A stretch of 64,000 nt of DNA from Cycas panzhihuaensis (taxonomy: Eukaryota > Cycadophyta), in assembly GCA_023213395.1 (NCBI GenBank), contig CM041465.1, forward strand, positions 173,111,741 through 173,175,740, written 5' to 3'. How positions within the stretch are numbered: the first letter of the stretch is position 1; each line of letters opens with the position of its first letter. A program made the translations under genes and the position numbers. Of this stretch, positions 12,421 through 24,385 are shown in pieces. The notes under the pieces were generated by a model that was given only the letters and a program-made list of their open reading frames with translations, did no database searches and had not been told where the DNA came from.

Positions 12421-13600
12421 TAGGCTTGTTACTTGCTTGTTTAAAAGTTTTGGGATCATTATTAACCATGACTTTGGCCATTAGAGCAAAATTGACTTGA
12501 AGGTTTTATGAACGAGTTCTTCTAGTATCCAAAAGATTACTAGCATCAGAACCAACATCAGAAAGAGTTTTCTGAGCCTAAACAAGTTGTTTGCTATTGT
12601 TAGTTTGTTGTTTTGGTGAAGTAGGCTGACTAGAGGTGGTTCTTTTAAAATCCAATTTTGAACTTGAGTAAATAAGGACTCAATTGATTTAGGATCAGCT
12701 TAAATGTCACTGGAATCAATTAAGTGAGTATTAGTTAACAAATTTTCAATTGGAAGTTCAACGTAAGAAGTTTTTGATGAAGAGCCTTCTTCATCGAATA
12801 TAACATCACGCAGTATTGAAATCTTATGCGTGGTTGGATTTAGAAGTTTGTAAGCTTTACTTTCTTCGTTGTAACCAACAAAGATGTATTTGAAACTTTC
12901 AGGATCAAATTTCTAGTGCTTTTCTTTAGGAATGAGCCCCCAGGGAACGCTACCAAAGATTCTTAATTGTTTAACAAAAGGTTTACGCCCAAACCATTTT
13001 TGTTCTGGCGTGATATTTTGTAAAGATTTGCATGGTAAGCGATTTAATACATAGTTGGAGCAAGCAATAGCTTCTTCCCACAACTTTAAGTCAAGACCTT
13101 TTGCATGTAACATGCATCTAGTCATCTCAACAAGTATACGGTTTTTGCGTTTAGCAACAACGTTTTGTTGAGGAGTATATGCTACACAATGTTGAAATTG
13201 TATTCCATGTTTTTTGCAATAATTAGTAAAATTGTTGCTTAAGTATTCCTTAGCATTATCTGTTCTGAAGATTTTGATTTTAGAATTTGTTTGGTTTTTT
13301 ACTAACGTTTTGAATTTAACAAAGATGTCAAATACTTGACTTCCTATTTTTAACATGTATACCCAGCATTTTCTAGAGAAGTCATTGATAAATGTAACAA
13401 AATATTTGCTTCCAGAGTACGAAGGTACTTGGAATGGACTGCAAATATTAGAATGAATAAGTTCAAGTGGAGCTTTTGCTCGAAAGGTAATATGATTCGG
13501 GAAAGGGTCCATGTGTTGTTTGCCTGTTACACAGGCTTCACAAACACCATAGACAGTTTTTAATGTAGGTAAGCCATGAACCATATCATTCTTACTTAGG
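12421..13600 (-). pseudogene. Element D integrase
   Basis: The open part (13584-12913) shows CEACVTGKQH, YFVTFINDFSRKCWVY, FRTDNAKEYLSNNF and TPEQKWFGRKP. The second Asp (RTDNAKEY) is present. The first is Asn (LIHSNICS, codon 13447-13449) and the catalytic Glu is Lys (VVAKRKNR). Both changes equal G-to-A in the codon, so the protein could not catalyse strand transfer. The C-terminal linker (12900-12420) is broken by stops. Confidence 0.85.
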
Positions 13601-14085
13601 TACTGGAGTTTTCCATAACTCGTATGATCGAATCTAGCATGCCAAAGCTTATTGACTGGGTCAGATTTTGCTATAAAGGTACTGAAAGTTTTGGTTTTAG
13701 AATGTTGGAGACTTGTTAAGTTGTAAAGACCTGTTTTATGATCTGTAGGTCCTGAGGCAATTAATTTAAATTTATTTAATGGTTGTTTAATAATAGATTT
13801 ATCTTTCCAAAATTCTACAACGAGATCTTTCTAGTAGATTTGATGTACTGAAAGAAGATTAGGTAATAAGCCAAGAACGTAGAATACGTCCTTAATTGAA
13901 CTATCTTTCAAAGTAACATCACCTATTCCTTTGACTTTGAGTTGGGTTCCACTCCCAAAAGAGATGTCTTCTTCAGAGTTTGAATTAGATTAATATGAAG
14001 CAAGATATTCTTGGTATCCCATTATGTGATGGGAAGCACCTAAATCGAGAATCCACAAGGGTGGTTGAGTGCTAAAAACGTTGTT
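13601..14085 (-). pseudogene. Element D protease and integrase zinc-binding region
   Basis: In element sense the stretch starts with a retropepsin-like site at about 14060, LDLGASHHI where D-S/T-G-A is usual, followed by VKGIGDVTL and LPNLLSVHQI. It then runs into the LWHARFDHTSYGKL block that precedes the integrase. Two in-frame stops are present (near 13990 and 13830). The protease would cut the gag-pol polyprotein. Confidence 0.75.
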
Positions 14086-15101
14086 GTAGAAGCAATTAGA
14101 GAATGATGAGAATTGTGAGATCGTGATTGGATCCCCTTAGAAGCTTTCTAGGCTTCAAAAGCAATTCTGTTCCTACAGACATCAATGGTGTGCCCCTTTT
14201 TATGACAGTAAGCACAACTGATGTTCTGATTAGGATTCGTATTGACAGTACTCCTTTTTGGAAATGACTGTTTAGAGGTATTCTGAGGTTTAGGTAATCC
14301 AAAATACTTAGTGTTATGATGAGGATTATTTTGAGTGGATGAACTTCTATGAGGTTTTTGAAATTTGGGATGATGATGATGATTATTTTGATAGTTATTT
14401 TGATGTTTAGATTTAGTAAATGATTGTGACTTGGAAAAAAGGGCCTATGAAGGATCTTTTAATTTTTCAGTCTGAACCAACATGTTTTGATATTCAATAA
14501 GTTGATTCGTTAATTGATCAAAAGTAATTGGTGGATGTCCTGCTTGTTACCTAACAATTTTGAAAAGATTGAAATGCTTCGGGAGTTTATTAATTGCAAA
14601 ACGAACGAGTGTATCGTCGTCTTTTGCATGTGCTACAGTGACTACTTTATCACCTACTTTTGCAAAAGATTTGATACAATTTGTTAGGTCTTTGTTAAAG
14701 AGTTGAAGTTTAGACAAGAAATATTCAATTTTAGGAAAAACTTCATAATTTAGATCATACATTTGTTGTTCTAACGGAGCTAACTGTTGTGTATCAACCC
14801 TATCATACTTTTCCTTAAGAGTTTTTTAGACAGTGGCTAGATCATTTGTTTCAGAGAACTACCTACTAATGTCTGGGGAGAGGGAGGATAGGATGGTTCC
14901 TAGGGCTCCATCACAGTTCATCAGATAGACTATATAAGCTTTTGATGTTTCGTCTTTGGGTTTTGGAAACTCGCTTGTGACATATCGCCATATCTTTTGC
15001 TGTTTAAGTTATTGGGATATTCTATTTTTTCAGTCAGCATAATTAGAGCCGATTAATACTAGAATTGGTACACTGAAGGTTGTTCCTAGCATAAGTGCCA
15101 T
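14086..15101 (-). pseudogene. Element D gag
   Basis: ATG at 15101 (MALMLGTTFSVPILVLIG) opens the capsid-like frame. It continues through SKAYIVYLMNCDGALG and the open frame 14762-14547 (LAPLEQQMYDLNYEVFPKIE beginning just upstream). A His/Asn/Gln-rich linker near 14350 follows, then an intact CCHC knuckle (SCAYCHKKGHTIDVC, near 14180-14225). Several stops break it (near 15030, 14870, 14830, 14550). Confidence 0.75.
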
Positions 15102-16875
15102 ATTGGGAATAAAAACCGACGATTAGAGATCCTCTTAGAGGAAAAATAAAGAGATTATGACCTTTAATAGTAGGTGAATAAAGTGAATAAATCACAGAAA
15201 TAAATTCATTGATAGACGTTGAACATTAAAGTAATCTTTAAGTTAATTTGTCATTGACAGAAAATAATTTTATTGAAAGTTTGATAATCATTAATCAAAA
15301 CATATAAGATTTTTAATCAAATATTTATTAAAAACTAATCAAGAATATGACAGTTGCATATTCGTGACGTAAAATAAATCAGAAATTAAATGAAGCAATT
15401 AAATATTGCATATTTATAACATCATTTGTATTTTAAAAAAAGGTGAAATAATGATGTAATAAAGTTTATAAATTTATTAAAAAAAACATAAATAAATAAT
15501 GTTATTACTTGATGAATTAAAAAAATAATCAATTGTTTATTAAATTACGACAAGAATGTGAAGAAAATTAAGACTTAAAGATACATCCCTGAACTTACCA
15601 GGACAAAAATGAAGGCTTGACTTCGAACAAGAATTTGTTGATCAAAATGGCGTCCAAAAAACTTGAAAGACCAATCAAAGCGTCTGTGTCTAAGTCAAGA
15701 ATCCAACGCTTCTTCTAGAAGTGGATTCTAACTCCATATGAAGAAGTTATGGGGAAAACGCACAAGTACCCCCTTTTTAATTTTAAAAAAAGAAAAAAAA
15801 AAACAAGAAGTTGAAATTTTAGACCCTTTTGATTAATAGGGTCAGGTCATATGAAATGGTGATAAGACCGGGGGCCTGGCAGGTTGGGGGGCTTAGGAAC
15901 TTATAATCAAACTAAGGCAAATTTCTCAACATAAAAAAAAAGGGGTGAAATCCGTCAAAATATTTCAAATGAATTTTATCGATGTTTGCCCTAAATTTTA
16001 GGGTTCCAAAGTGTATTACTACTGTATACAGGGCGGTGGGCGAGCAAATGCAATCTCTGGTTTTCACCTACGCTTCGAGTTGGCGTCCGCTCGATGTTGC
16101 TTCATTTCTTCTCAGAGTGTCGTGGAAGCTTCAGGTGCTTTGATCTCATCATCTACATCTTCGTGAGGCACGGCACACTGATCTTTGTGATAGCAGGGCA
16201 ACGTGGGAGATAAATCCGTAGGTCACTGTAGCCTTCATTTTTGCCTGGACTTCGAATCAATCGAGTAATAACTTTAGCTTCGTCAATCAAGTAATGCCTA
16301 CATCTGAGAGCCATGAGTCTCTGGTGCGTGAGCCGTGTATGCTTTGGCAGAGCAGTCTACGGCTTCATCATGGTCTTCGTCTTGCAATTGCAATCTATGG
16401 CCATGTAGCATCTTTGACAGCGCGGTCTAGTTTGCAAAAAGATTGTGTAGTGTCTTTGGTGGAGCAGTCTGTTGTAGTGTTTGCTTCGTTGGCATTGTAT
16501 TTGTAGTGTGGGCCATGGATTTGGTAAGGCGTCTACGTCTTCGTGAGGCATGACACAATGCTACGATGGAGCCAAGGCAGAGAAAGCCAAGTCAGCTTCG
16601 TGAGCCGTGAGTTTGGTGGGCAGCGTCTTCCTCTTTGAGCCGCGTGAGCCTTGACTTCGTGAGTCATGGATTTGTCATCTCTGTTAGATACAAATCAAAC
16701 AATGAATGCTTTGATGTCTGGCGCTTTGCAGTCTCCGTCTTCGTTATATGCAGAACACAGTGTTGCGATGGCATTTGCGCTATGTTGCTAGAGAGCATTT
16801 AGTCTCAGTGTGTTCTGGATCTGCTTCTTCAGCCTTGTTTCAAAATCCAGTTTTAAAAACCCGTTTCAAAACCCT
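15102..16875 (-). other. Element D 5' leader with CG-rich repetitive tract
   Basis: The leader is in two parts. Next to gag (15102-16000) it is very AT-rich. Next to the PBS (about 16020-16850) it is CG-rich and repetitive, with variants of CTTCGTGAGGCA (16159-16170, 16539-16550) and CTTCGTGAGCCGTGA (16596-16610), plus related GTGAGCC and GTGAGTC units. No credible protein is encoded. Leaders of F, H and K share the layout but not the sequence. Confidence 0.6.
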
Positions 16876-16887
16876 GCTCTGATACCA

Positions 16888-17282
16888 TGATGGAGAGAGG
16901 GTACAAACAGTGATTCAATGTATAAATGAAAGCAAACCATTTAGGAACATAGACAGGTGCACCAGATCTGACAGGTGGAAAACCCCTTTAGGGGATAAAA
17001 AACCACCTCTGAAATAAGAATAATATTAAGATAATAATGATCAATATACATTGTAGCAAGTTAAGGATCCCATCCTCCCTCTGTGACTAATTGGACCTTC
17101 TACCTACGTACCAAGAGAATATTGTCTCCCCAATCTTCCAGCCAGCCAATGTGTGAAAGATTTTGGAATAAATGGGAGAGAAGTTCGTTGATTTGGACAG
17201 TTGGCCAAATCACTGAACTTTTGTAATAATACAATAATCTTAATTATATAATAAAAGATAACATTAGAGCTTAACGTTAACA
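16888..17282 (-). repeat. Element D 5' LTR
   Basis: TGATGGAGAGAGGG to CTTAACGTTAACA, followed by the AATTT duplication. The PBS complement GCTCTGATACCA lies immediately to its left. Confidence 0.93.
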
Positions 17283-17287
17283 AATTT

Positions 17288-18790
17288 GAAATTTATCTTT
17301 TCTTAGAGGCTTTGTTAATATATTAGCCACCTGATCTCCTGTTGGGCAGTAGACAAGATCAATCTCCTTGTTTCGAATTTTTTCTCGAATAAAATGATGA
17401 TGTAGTTTGATGTGCTTAGTTTTGACATGAAGTATTAGATTCATGGTTAGCTTGATTATGGTTTGATTGTCATAGTAGAGTGTTGTTGGTCCCTTTTGGT
17501 GCAGATTTAGATCTGTTAGGAGCTACCTTAGCCATATTGCTTCAGGGGTTGCACTAACTGCTAACTTGTACTCTGCCTCTGTGGATGATAGAGCTATTGT
17601 AGCTTGTTTTTTGCTGCTCCAAGAGATTGGTGCTGTGCCCAAGAAGAAACAATGTCCACTGGTTGATTTCCTTTGTTCTTTATCTCCTGCTCAGTCTGAA
17701 TCACAGAATCCTATCAATTGAAGAGATTTTTCCTTTGGGAATATCAACTTCAATTATGTTGTTCCTTTTAGATATCTCAATATCTTCTCTGCAGCTTTCC
17801 AATGTTTTGTTCTAGGTTCGTGCATGTATCTTAATATTAGACTTACAAAATATGAGATGTCAGGTATGGTTGTTGTGAGATGGATTAGATTGCCAACGAG
17901 TTGCCTGTACAAGGTGGCATTAACATATGGTTCCTTCTCATCTGTGACTAGATTATAATTTACTTCCATAGGGGTGGAGCATGGATTGCATTCTTCCATT
18001 TGGAATTTTGTCAGCAAGTCTTTGATGTACTTGCTTTGCCATAAGGTGACTGAATTACCCTTTTGATCAAGTTGGATTCCCAACTAATAGTTGAGGAGGC
18101 CCAGATCAGTCATTTCAAATTTACTCTCCAGCTGATTTTTTATGTCAGATATTGCCTCTCCATCATCACCAGTGAGAATCATATCATCAATATATACCAC
18201 TATTATGCCATTCCTGTTCTTTACATACAGACTTGAGTTTGAACTGCACATGTGGAAGCCATTTTGGCAAAGATGGTTATCTAGCTTGGCATACCATGCA
18301 CGGGGAGCCTATTTCAATCCATATAGGGTCTTTTTCAATTTACAAACCAAGTATTCTTGTCCTTGTTTGATGTAACCATTAGGTTGTGACATATAGACGA
18401 CTTCTTCTATTTCATCGTTCAGAAAGGCACGTTTCACATCCAATTGGTATATCTTCTAGTTCTTTTGTGCTACTAGAGCTATCATTGTTCTTCCAGTGTC
18501 TAGTTTGGCCACAAGTGAAAAAGTTTCATCATAATCCACTCTTGTTGTTTGGGTGTAGCGCTTTGCAACTAAATCCGGCCTCATATTTTTCTACCTTCTC
18601 ATTTGCTCCCCCTTTTATTTTGTAGATCCATTTACAATTTACAACTGGCTTATTGGGTGGTAGTTCTACCAATTCCCAAGTTTGATTTCTGATGATGGAG
18701 TCCAGTTCGACATCCATGGCACTTCTCCATTCAGTGTACTCCTTTGCTTCTGCATATGACTATGGTTCTATATAGTTGTACAAGGCTCAG
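17288..18790 (-). pseudogene. Element C reverse transcriptase-RNase H
   Basis: Read leftward: NQTWELVELPPNKPVVNCKW (18717 region), a frameshift, DVKRAFL-like and LYGL blocks with a TAG near 18310, then a YIDD catalytic box (18183-18194; Ile replaces the usual Val), [29 protein letters not shown] and the frame 18083-17754. RNase H continues with ISWSSKKQATIALSSTEAEY, TKHIKLHHHFI and TKPLRKDKF and ends at the D insertion site. RNase H is relatively well kept. Confidence 0.85.
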
Positions 18791-19695
18791 TGTTTTGACT
18801 CCTTGTTCTATGAGGAAGTATGTCTCCTTTCCCCTCCTCAATTATTTTGAGGTACCACTTGGCTACTCTTATTTCCTTTCTGGCCTCATCAGTCTTTGAC
18901 TCTTCAGGAGATGATTCTTCTTTTTCTGAAGTGGAATCTTTGTGAGAAGCTTGGGTTGAGATAGACTCTTCTGAAACATTTTCTGAAGTTATGCTAGATT
19001 CTTCTTCTGCAGGAGTATCTTGAGGAGCAACCTAAGGTGAACTTTCTATTATTCTGATTTGATTTGTATCTTCTTCTTCTTCTTCTTCTTCATTGAAGAT
19101 GACATCTCAACTTACATAGATCTTGTTTGTTTTTGGATATATGCATTTATAAGCTTTTGAATTCTTGCTATAGCCAATCAAAATGCATTCCAAACTTTTT
19201 GAATCAAGCCTTGTTCTTTTTTTGTCTAGTATGTTAACAAAAGCTTGACAGCCAAACACTTTCAGATGACTTACATCTAGCCTTCTTCCTATCCATGCTT
19301 CTTCTGGTGTGAGAAGGTCTACAGCCTTGGTTGGGCTCCTATTTAGTAGATAACAAGCAATGTTTACTACTTCAGCCCAATATGATTTGGGAACCCCTTT
19401 TTCATGTACCATACTATGGGCCATTTCCATAATGGCTTTGTTCTTTCTTTCTGCAACCCCATTGGATTGAGGTGTGTATGGTGTTGTGAACTACCTTCGC
19501 ATTCCATTAGCTTTGCAATATTCCAAAAATTCTTTAGAGATATACTCGCCTCTGCCATCAGATCTTATACATTTAATTTTTTCTTCAGCCTCTAGCTCTA
19601 CTTCAGCTTTGAATTCTTTGAATATATCATATACTTTTGATTTGTTGTGCAAAGAATAGACCCAGATTTTTCTGGGCAAGTCATCAATGAATGTG
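18791..19695 (-). pseudogene. Element C integrase, C-terminal part (left of LINE E)
   Basis: This part holds PRKIWVYSLHNKSK, the second Asp in IRSDGRGEYISKEF, the Glu in NGVAERKNKAIMEM, YWAEVVNIACYLLNRSPTKA and TPEEAWIGRR. A Glu/Ser-rich linker follows, with a TCT/TTC repeat at about 19068-19092 encoding a Glu run. The domain is cut by LINE E inside the TFIDDF block; the remainder lies at 24386-24800. 19680-19695 is the LINE target-site duplication. Confidence 0.85.
19680..19695. repeat. LINE E left target-site duplication
   Basis: GTCATCAATGAATGTG, repeated with one mismatch (GTCATCTATGAATGTG) at 24386-24401 after the A-rich tail. It belongs to C's integrase sequence. Confidence 0.85.
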
Positions 19696-20165
19696 TAATT
19701 GGGGCAGTAGATGAAACCTTTTAGATCTTGGCAAAGATCTAGATCTTGAGAAGGAGGATACCCTCTTTGAAGAAGGAGAGATTGAAGGAAGGGAGAAAGG
19801 CTTTAATGCTGAAAGTACCCAGACCCAAGAAAGGGAACTAGACCTTGCCGAAAAGGTATCCCCACCAAAGGTAGGGGAAGGAACGTAGGAAGAGCTTGGC
19901 CTCCATCAGGTAGACCAAAAGACAGAGAGGATTTGGAAAGTCAGAAAATGTGTGCAAGAGGATTCCAAAGATCTAGAACAAATAAAAGCTCCAGATCTAG
20001 AAAGCGAAAAGAGAGCAGGTAGACCGTCCTCTAAAATCTTGAGAGAAAGAGAGATAGCAACTCAGATAGATCAAGGGAGTCAAAGAACCCTCAGTGATAT
20101 CGGTGGGTAGGGTCCCAAACTAAGAAGCAAAAAATGTTGAATCAAGTAGAGGGAGAAGGAGGGGG
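19696..20165 (+). pseudogene. LINE E 5' remnant (possible end of ORF1)
   Basis: Purine-rich sequence encoding broken charged frames (repeated Glu, Lys, Arg and Asp) ahead of the endonuclease ORF. Plant L1-type elements carry an RNA-binding ORF1 here. No CCHC knuckle is visible, consistent with 5' truncation, so the assignment rests on position only. Confidence 0.4.
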
Positions 20166-20168
20166 CAT

Positions 20169-20790
20169 TATGAATCTTGCCTCCTAGAACATTAGGGGTA
20201 TGAATGGCCCCTCTAAATATAGAATGGTCAAAGAATTACATTCTAGACATGAGCTAGACATCCTTCTCTTACAGGAAACTAAACTTGAGGAGGGGAACAG
20301 GGATGTTGTTCTCAGTAAGGCATGGAGGGGAGCAGGTATGGTCGTAAGAGATGGGAACAGAGGCTCTAGCGGCTTGGCTACCTTATGGAACCCTAGAAGC
20401 TAGGAAGGGGAAATATGTACCTCTGAGGAGCACTTTCTCTCCAGTTGGTTAACGTGTAAAGAATCCAACCTAAAATGGTTGGTTACGAATGTCTATGCCC
20501 CCCTAACGTAAGACGGCAGAAAACTCCTATGGGAAAGATTGTTGGAGATCCACAAGGACTGGAGAGGCCCTTGGATGGTAGCTGGGGATATGAATATGGC
20601 CCTATCACCTACGGAAAAGAAAGGAGAGCAAAAGGGTTGGACCAAGAGCAAGCGCCTAAATCAATTTTGGATCACTCCCCATTGATCTTAAGCTTTGCCG
20701 ATAAAAAGAAGTTCATGGGATCCCCTTTTAGATTTGAGATGATGTGGACAAAGGACATGGGCCTTCATGACTTGATTGCAGACTAGTGGA
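20169..20790 (+). pseudogene. LINE E APE-type endonuclease domain
   Basis: ATG at 20169 reads MNLAS, a TAG where Trp is usual, then NIRGMNG. The frame 20200-20403 contains LLLQETKLEEGN (the catalytic QETK block). TNVYAPLT and GDMNMAL correspond to the NVYAP and GDFN blocks, and LDHSPL (about 20665) to the catalytic SDH block. Spacing between the last two is short, suggesting an internal deletion. The enzyme nicks target DNA to prime reverse transcription. Confidence 0.8.
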
Positions 20791-21249
20791 AACGCTCGGT
20801 CGATGGGTGTGCAATGCTTAGATTCTCAAAAAAGTTGAAATGGGTAAAGACTCAGGTAAGAGAATGGAATAAAAGTGTCTTCCGAAACATATTTGGAACA
20901 AAAAAACCAAATCTTGGAAGATCTCAGGAGGCTGGAGGCAAAAATTCAGTAAGAAGGTAGATCTATCTTCTTAGATCAAGAAGAGAGAGGCCTCCAAGCT
21001 AAGTTGGAGGATGTCCTGGCAAAGGAAGAAATTCACTGGAGACAAAAATCTAGAGCCTTGTGGCTAGCTGAAGGCGATAGAAATACAATTTTTTTTCATA
21101 TGACCACCTTGAAACATAGGTCTTGTAATCATATCAAGATGATGATCAACAAAGAAGGTGAGGAAATAAATGATCATAAAGGGATAAAGGAGGTGGCGGT
21201 GGACCTGGATGGGAAGACGTTGAGGCTAGGAGGGAGATGTTAAACATGA

Positions 21250-22700
21250 TTCCCAAGATTGTGGGAGAGGACTGGAACAAAGTTCTAGAAGCGCCTTTCT
21301 CTGTGGAGGAGGTCAGGAATGCAGTGTTCGGCATGAAGAAGGAGAAAGCCCCTGGCCCATACAGTTTCCCTCTGGGGTTCTTCTAGGAATATTAGGACAT
21401 TATTAAGGAGGATTTCCTTGAGGCGGTCTCTAATTTCTATAATAATGGCAGGATTCATGGGGAGTGGCAAGCCACCTTCCTGGCCTTGATTCTGAAGAAA
21501 GGAGATGAGAAAAGATGGAAGATTTTAGGCCTATAAGTTTGTGCAACGTGAAATATAAGATCTTGGCAAAAATCCTTGCCAACAGGCTAAAAAGAATTCT
21601 TCCTTTGATAATAGCTCCTAACCAAGATGGATTTGTTAAAGGGAGGCAAATCCTAGATGGTATAATTGTGGTTCATGAAACGGTTCACTCAATGTTTCAG
21701 AAGAAAGAACCTAGTATGATTGTAAAAATTGACCTTTCCAAGGCTTATGATAGGGAATCTTGGGATTGTTTAATGGAATGTATCAGAGCTTTTGGGGTTA
21801 ATGAGCATATGGGAAACTGTATAAAAAGCTGCATTGTGTGCCCGAAATTCTCAGTGTTGGTTAATGGAACGTCGACAGCCTTCTTTCCCGAGTTCAGAGG
21901 CTTGCGCCAAGGAGACTCTTTAGCACCTTATCTCTTTATCATAATGGCTGAAATGCTGGGAAGGGCCCTGGAGGATGCCAGAGGAACAGGCAAGCTAAAA
22001 GGCCTAAAACCTACGTCGAATGTGGATAACATGGTCCATCGCCATTTTGTGGACGATAATATTCTACTTCGTAAGGTTACAATCGCGAAGGCCAGAGTCT
22101 TCAAAAAAGAGTTAGTTAGGTTCGACGATGCTACTAACTAGAAGATCAACCTCAATAAGAGTAGCATCTTCTTCTTGAATACCTTGGCAAGGACCCAAGG
22201 CGTTATTAGTAGGATCCTGGGAATGCCTATTAGGAGGCTCCCCTCTTTGTATCTGGGTTTGCCCCTCTTTGTTGGTAAATTGTAGAAGGAGCTTTGGAAC
22301 CCCATTATCCATCGTATCCAAAGGAAGTTGGCGGGCTGGAAAGGGGCGCTATTGAGTCAAGCCGATAAGCTACAATTGTTGACTGCCTCTCTTTAGAGTG
22401 TTCCATCGTACATAATGTCTCTGTTTGGATGCCCGACAAAGATTGTTAGTGTCCTGGAATCTATTCAGAAAAGGTTCTTGTGGTCTGGAACAGAGGATAG
22501 AGATAGGATTCATTTTGTTGCCTAGGAGAAAGTATGCCTTCCCAAGAGAGCAGGCGGTCTCAATGTGAAAGATATTTCCTGCTTTAATAGAGCTTTGGTG
22601 GCGAAACTGGGTTGGAGCCTTGCTAAGGGTGAGAATAAATTCTGGTGTAGAATTATTACTCAGAAATATCTTAGACACAGAAAGTACCTGACAGACGATC
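21250..22700 (+). pseudogene. LINE E reverse transcriptase
   Basis: The upstream block KKEKAPGP (near 21335) is followed by a frameshift. The long open frame 21515-22141 carries DFRPISLCNVKYKILAKILA, FVKGRQILDGI, IDLSKAYDRESW, RGLRQGDSLAPYLF and the catalytic FVDD box (22046-22057; FADD is usual in plant LINEs). Past a stop, homology continues through LPSLYLGLPLFVGK, AGWKGALLSQADKL and the FLWSG block to about 22690. Catalytic Asp residues are present, but stops and frameshifts disable it. Confidence 0.9.
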
Positions 22701-22837
22701 TTTCTGGAAAAGAAGGCTTCGAGATCTAGAGAAGCCTTATATGTGTGAAAAGGATGCTTGCAATTGTGGTGGAGTGGAGCTTGGGGATTGAATAAAGAAT
22801 TAAAACATGGGAGGAGGTCTGGTGTGGAAGGCCCCCA

Positions 22838-23450
22838 TTGAAGGAGAGACCTTCCTTAGAAGCTCTCCAGAAAATCTGCGAGAGGTGCTATGGGAGGAAG
22901 ATTAAAGAGTATTGGGAAACGCAAGAAAGGGGAAAATTTTGGAGAAGATTTAAGCATCTCCCCCTCGAGCATGCGGGTCGGGATCAAATCGTCTCCTTAA
23001 AATCTGAGCTCGTGAAAAACTATATTCCTAAATTCCCAAAGGATGGTGTGATGGTCTAGCCTGGGGCTCCGTCAGGGGACTACTCGGTGAGGACGATTTA
23101 TTTGGCGTTGCTCTCAAATAGAGGCTTTAGCGATAATAGAGTGCTTGGTGGAGTTTGGAATTTGGGATTAATCCCCAAGATTGCTATTTTTTGGTGGTTG
23201 TGCCTTATTAACAACTGACAATCTAAGAAAAAGAGGTTTTGTCATGGTGAGCAAATGCATCCTATGCAGGGAGGAGGAAGAGACCCTTGATCACATTATG
23301 CTTCACTGCACATACTCCAAGGAGTTATGGAAGTTGTTGTGGAATGCCCTTGGGGTTGTTTCGGTCCTTCCAGGTACGATGTGGGATTTGGCTACCTCTT
23401 GGGCATGCCCTTTTAGAAGTAGAGTTCTAAAGTCTGTTTGGTCTACATCT
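22838..23450 (+). pseudogene. LINE E connecting region and zf-RVT-like segment
   Basis: Frames 22838-23059 and 23181-23630 form the region between RT and RNase H. The Cys/His pattern CILCREEEETLDHIMLHC (about 23257-23312), followed by LWKLLWNALG, matches the zinc-binding segment found after plant LINE RT. The IAIFWWL-like stretch just before it is frameshifted. Confidence 0.8.
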
Positions 23451-24180
23451 GTTCCAATGATGATGTGGAATCTCTTGAAAGAAAGAAATAGAAGAATTTT
23501 TCAAGATAAGCATATGGATGAGCAGAAGCTTTTTGGGATAATTTTGGGGATTGTAAAAGAGACCCTGAAGGATGAAGAGGAAAATCGGATCAACTCGAGA
23601 ATAGAAGGATTATGGAAAAATGGGGGATAAGCGTTAAGGTCAAACCAAAATCAATTAGGAGGTGTAAATGGATCCCCCCACCTGAAGGTTGGGTGAAAAT
23701 CAATTTCGATGGAGCTGCGAAAGGTAACCCTAGAGAAGCGGGGGGCGAGGGGGGTGGTGGGGTGTGTGTAGGAATGCGAAAGGGAAGGTGATATGGGCAT
23801 TCGCAGATTACTATGGCTCCCAATCCAACCATCGAGCTGAGATGGAAGCTATGTGCAAAGCGGTGGATATGATTCCGCAGGAGGGCCATGATAGGGTCAT
23901 TATTGAAGGGGACTCGTTGAATATAATTAAGTTAATAAGGGAGGAGGATGACCCAGACTAGAGATACAGAACCCGTATAAACGATGCCAAGGAGATTCTC
24001 AAGAGAAGAGCTGAAGTCAAGATGATCCACACCTACAGAGAAGGTAATGGAGTTGATGACGGGTTGGCAAACTAGGGTGTTCAGGCCAAAAGTTACGAAT
24101 GTTGGAAAGATATGATCCTTGAGGGGATTCTAGCTCTAGTTAGGAAGGACACAAAAGGGTTTGATAACAAATAGGTTTTA
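23451..24180 (+). pseudogene. LINE E RNase H domain
   Basis: Sequence near 23675-23730 reads WVKINFDGAAKGNPREAG, with the first catalytic Asp. After a frameshift, frame 23764-23961 gives CRNAKGKVIWAFADYYGS, the Glu in NHRAEMEAMCKAVDMI and the Asp in VIIEGDSLNIIKLI. It resembles the plant RVT_3 family. TAG codons follow. It would degrade the RNA strand during LINE copying. Confidence 0.85.
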
Positions 24181-24385
24181 GATCTGGGCATGTTGGGGCA
24201 GGCTTAGTTAGCCATCGGGCTTGTCGATGGCATGGGAGGGTACGTAGTTGGGCTTAGAGGCGGGATTCAACTAGGTCGTGGGCTTGTCACGGCAGTTTTT
24301 TAAGGCCCGAGAGGCAGGTAATGTAAGGGGTTGGGGTCCCCTCCAAAACCCCCCTTAATTTAAACCTTATCAAAAAAGAAAAAAA
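24181..24385 (+). other. LINE E 3' untranslated end and A-rich tail
   Basis: A G-rich stretch followed by CCCCTCCAAAACCCCCC, then an A-rich tail interrupted by single C and G. The right target-site duplication begins at 24386. Confidence 0.75.

Larger units (their letters stand above)
10463..17282 (-). mobile_element. Element D: Ty1/copia retrotransposon nested in C
   Basis: LTRs at 10463-10861 and 16888-17282 have a perfect AATTT duplication (10458-10462 and 17283-17287). A PBS GCTCTGATACCA (16876-16887) adjoins the right LTR and a purine tract the left. It is complete in layout (6.8 kb: leader, gag, PR, IN, RT, RH). It inserted just inside C's 3' end, near the end of C's RNase H. LTRs are about 95% alike by eye, so D is younger than B and C. 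Confidence 0.93.
19696..24385 (+). mobile_element. LINE E: L1-type non-LTR retrotransposon inserted in C's integrase
   Basis: The element runs 4.7 kb in the plus direction, ends in an A-rich tail (CAAAAAAGAAAAAAA, 24371-24385) and is flanked by a 16-bp duplication with one mismatch. It encodes an APE-type endonuclease, a LINE reverse transcriptase, a zf-RVT-like Cys/His segment and a plant-type RNase H. ORF1 is represented only by a short remnant, so the copy is probably 5'-truncated. Many stops and frameshifts make it inactive. It is the only large non-LTR element seen in the window. Confidence 0.92.

Noticed and set aside
16020-16850. A CRISPR-like repeat array
   Set aside because: CTTCGTGAG units are irregularly spaced and variable, with no uniform spacers, in a eukaryotic retrotransposon leader.
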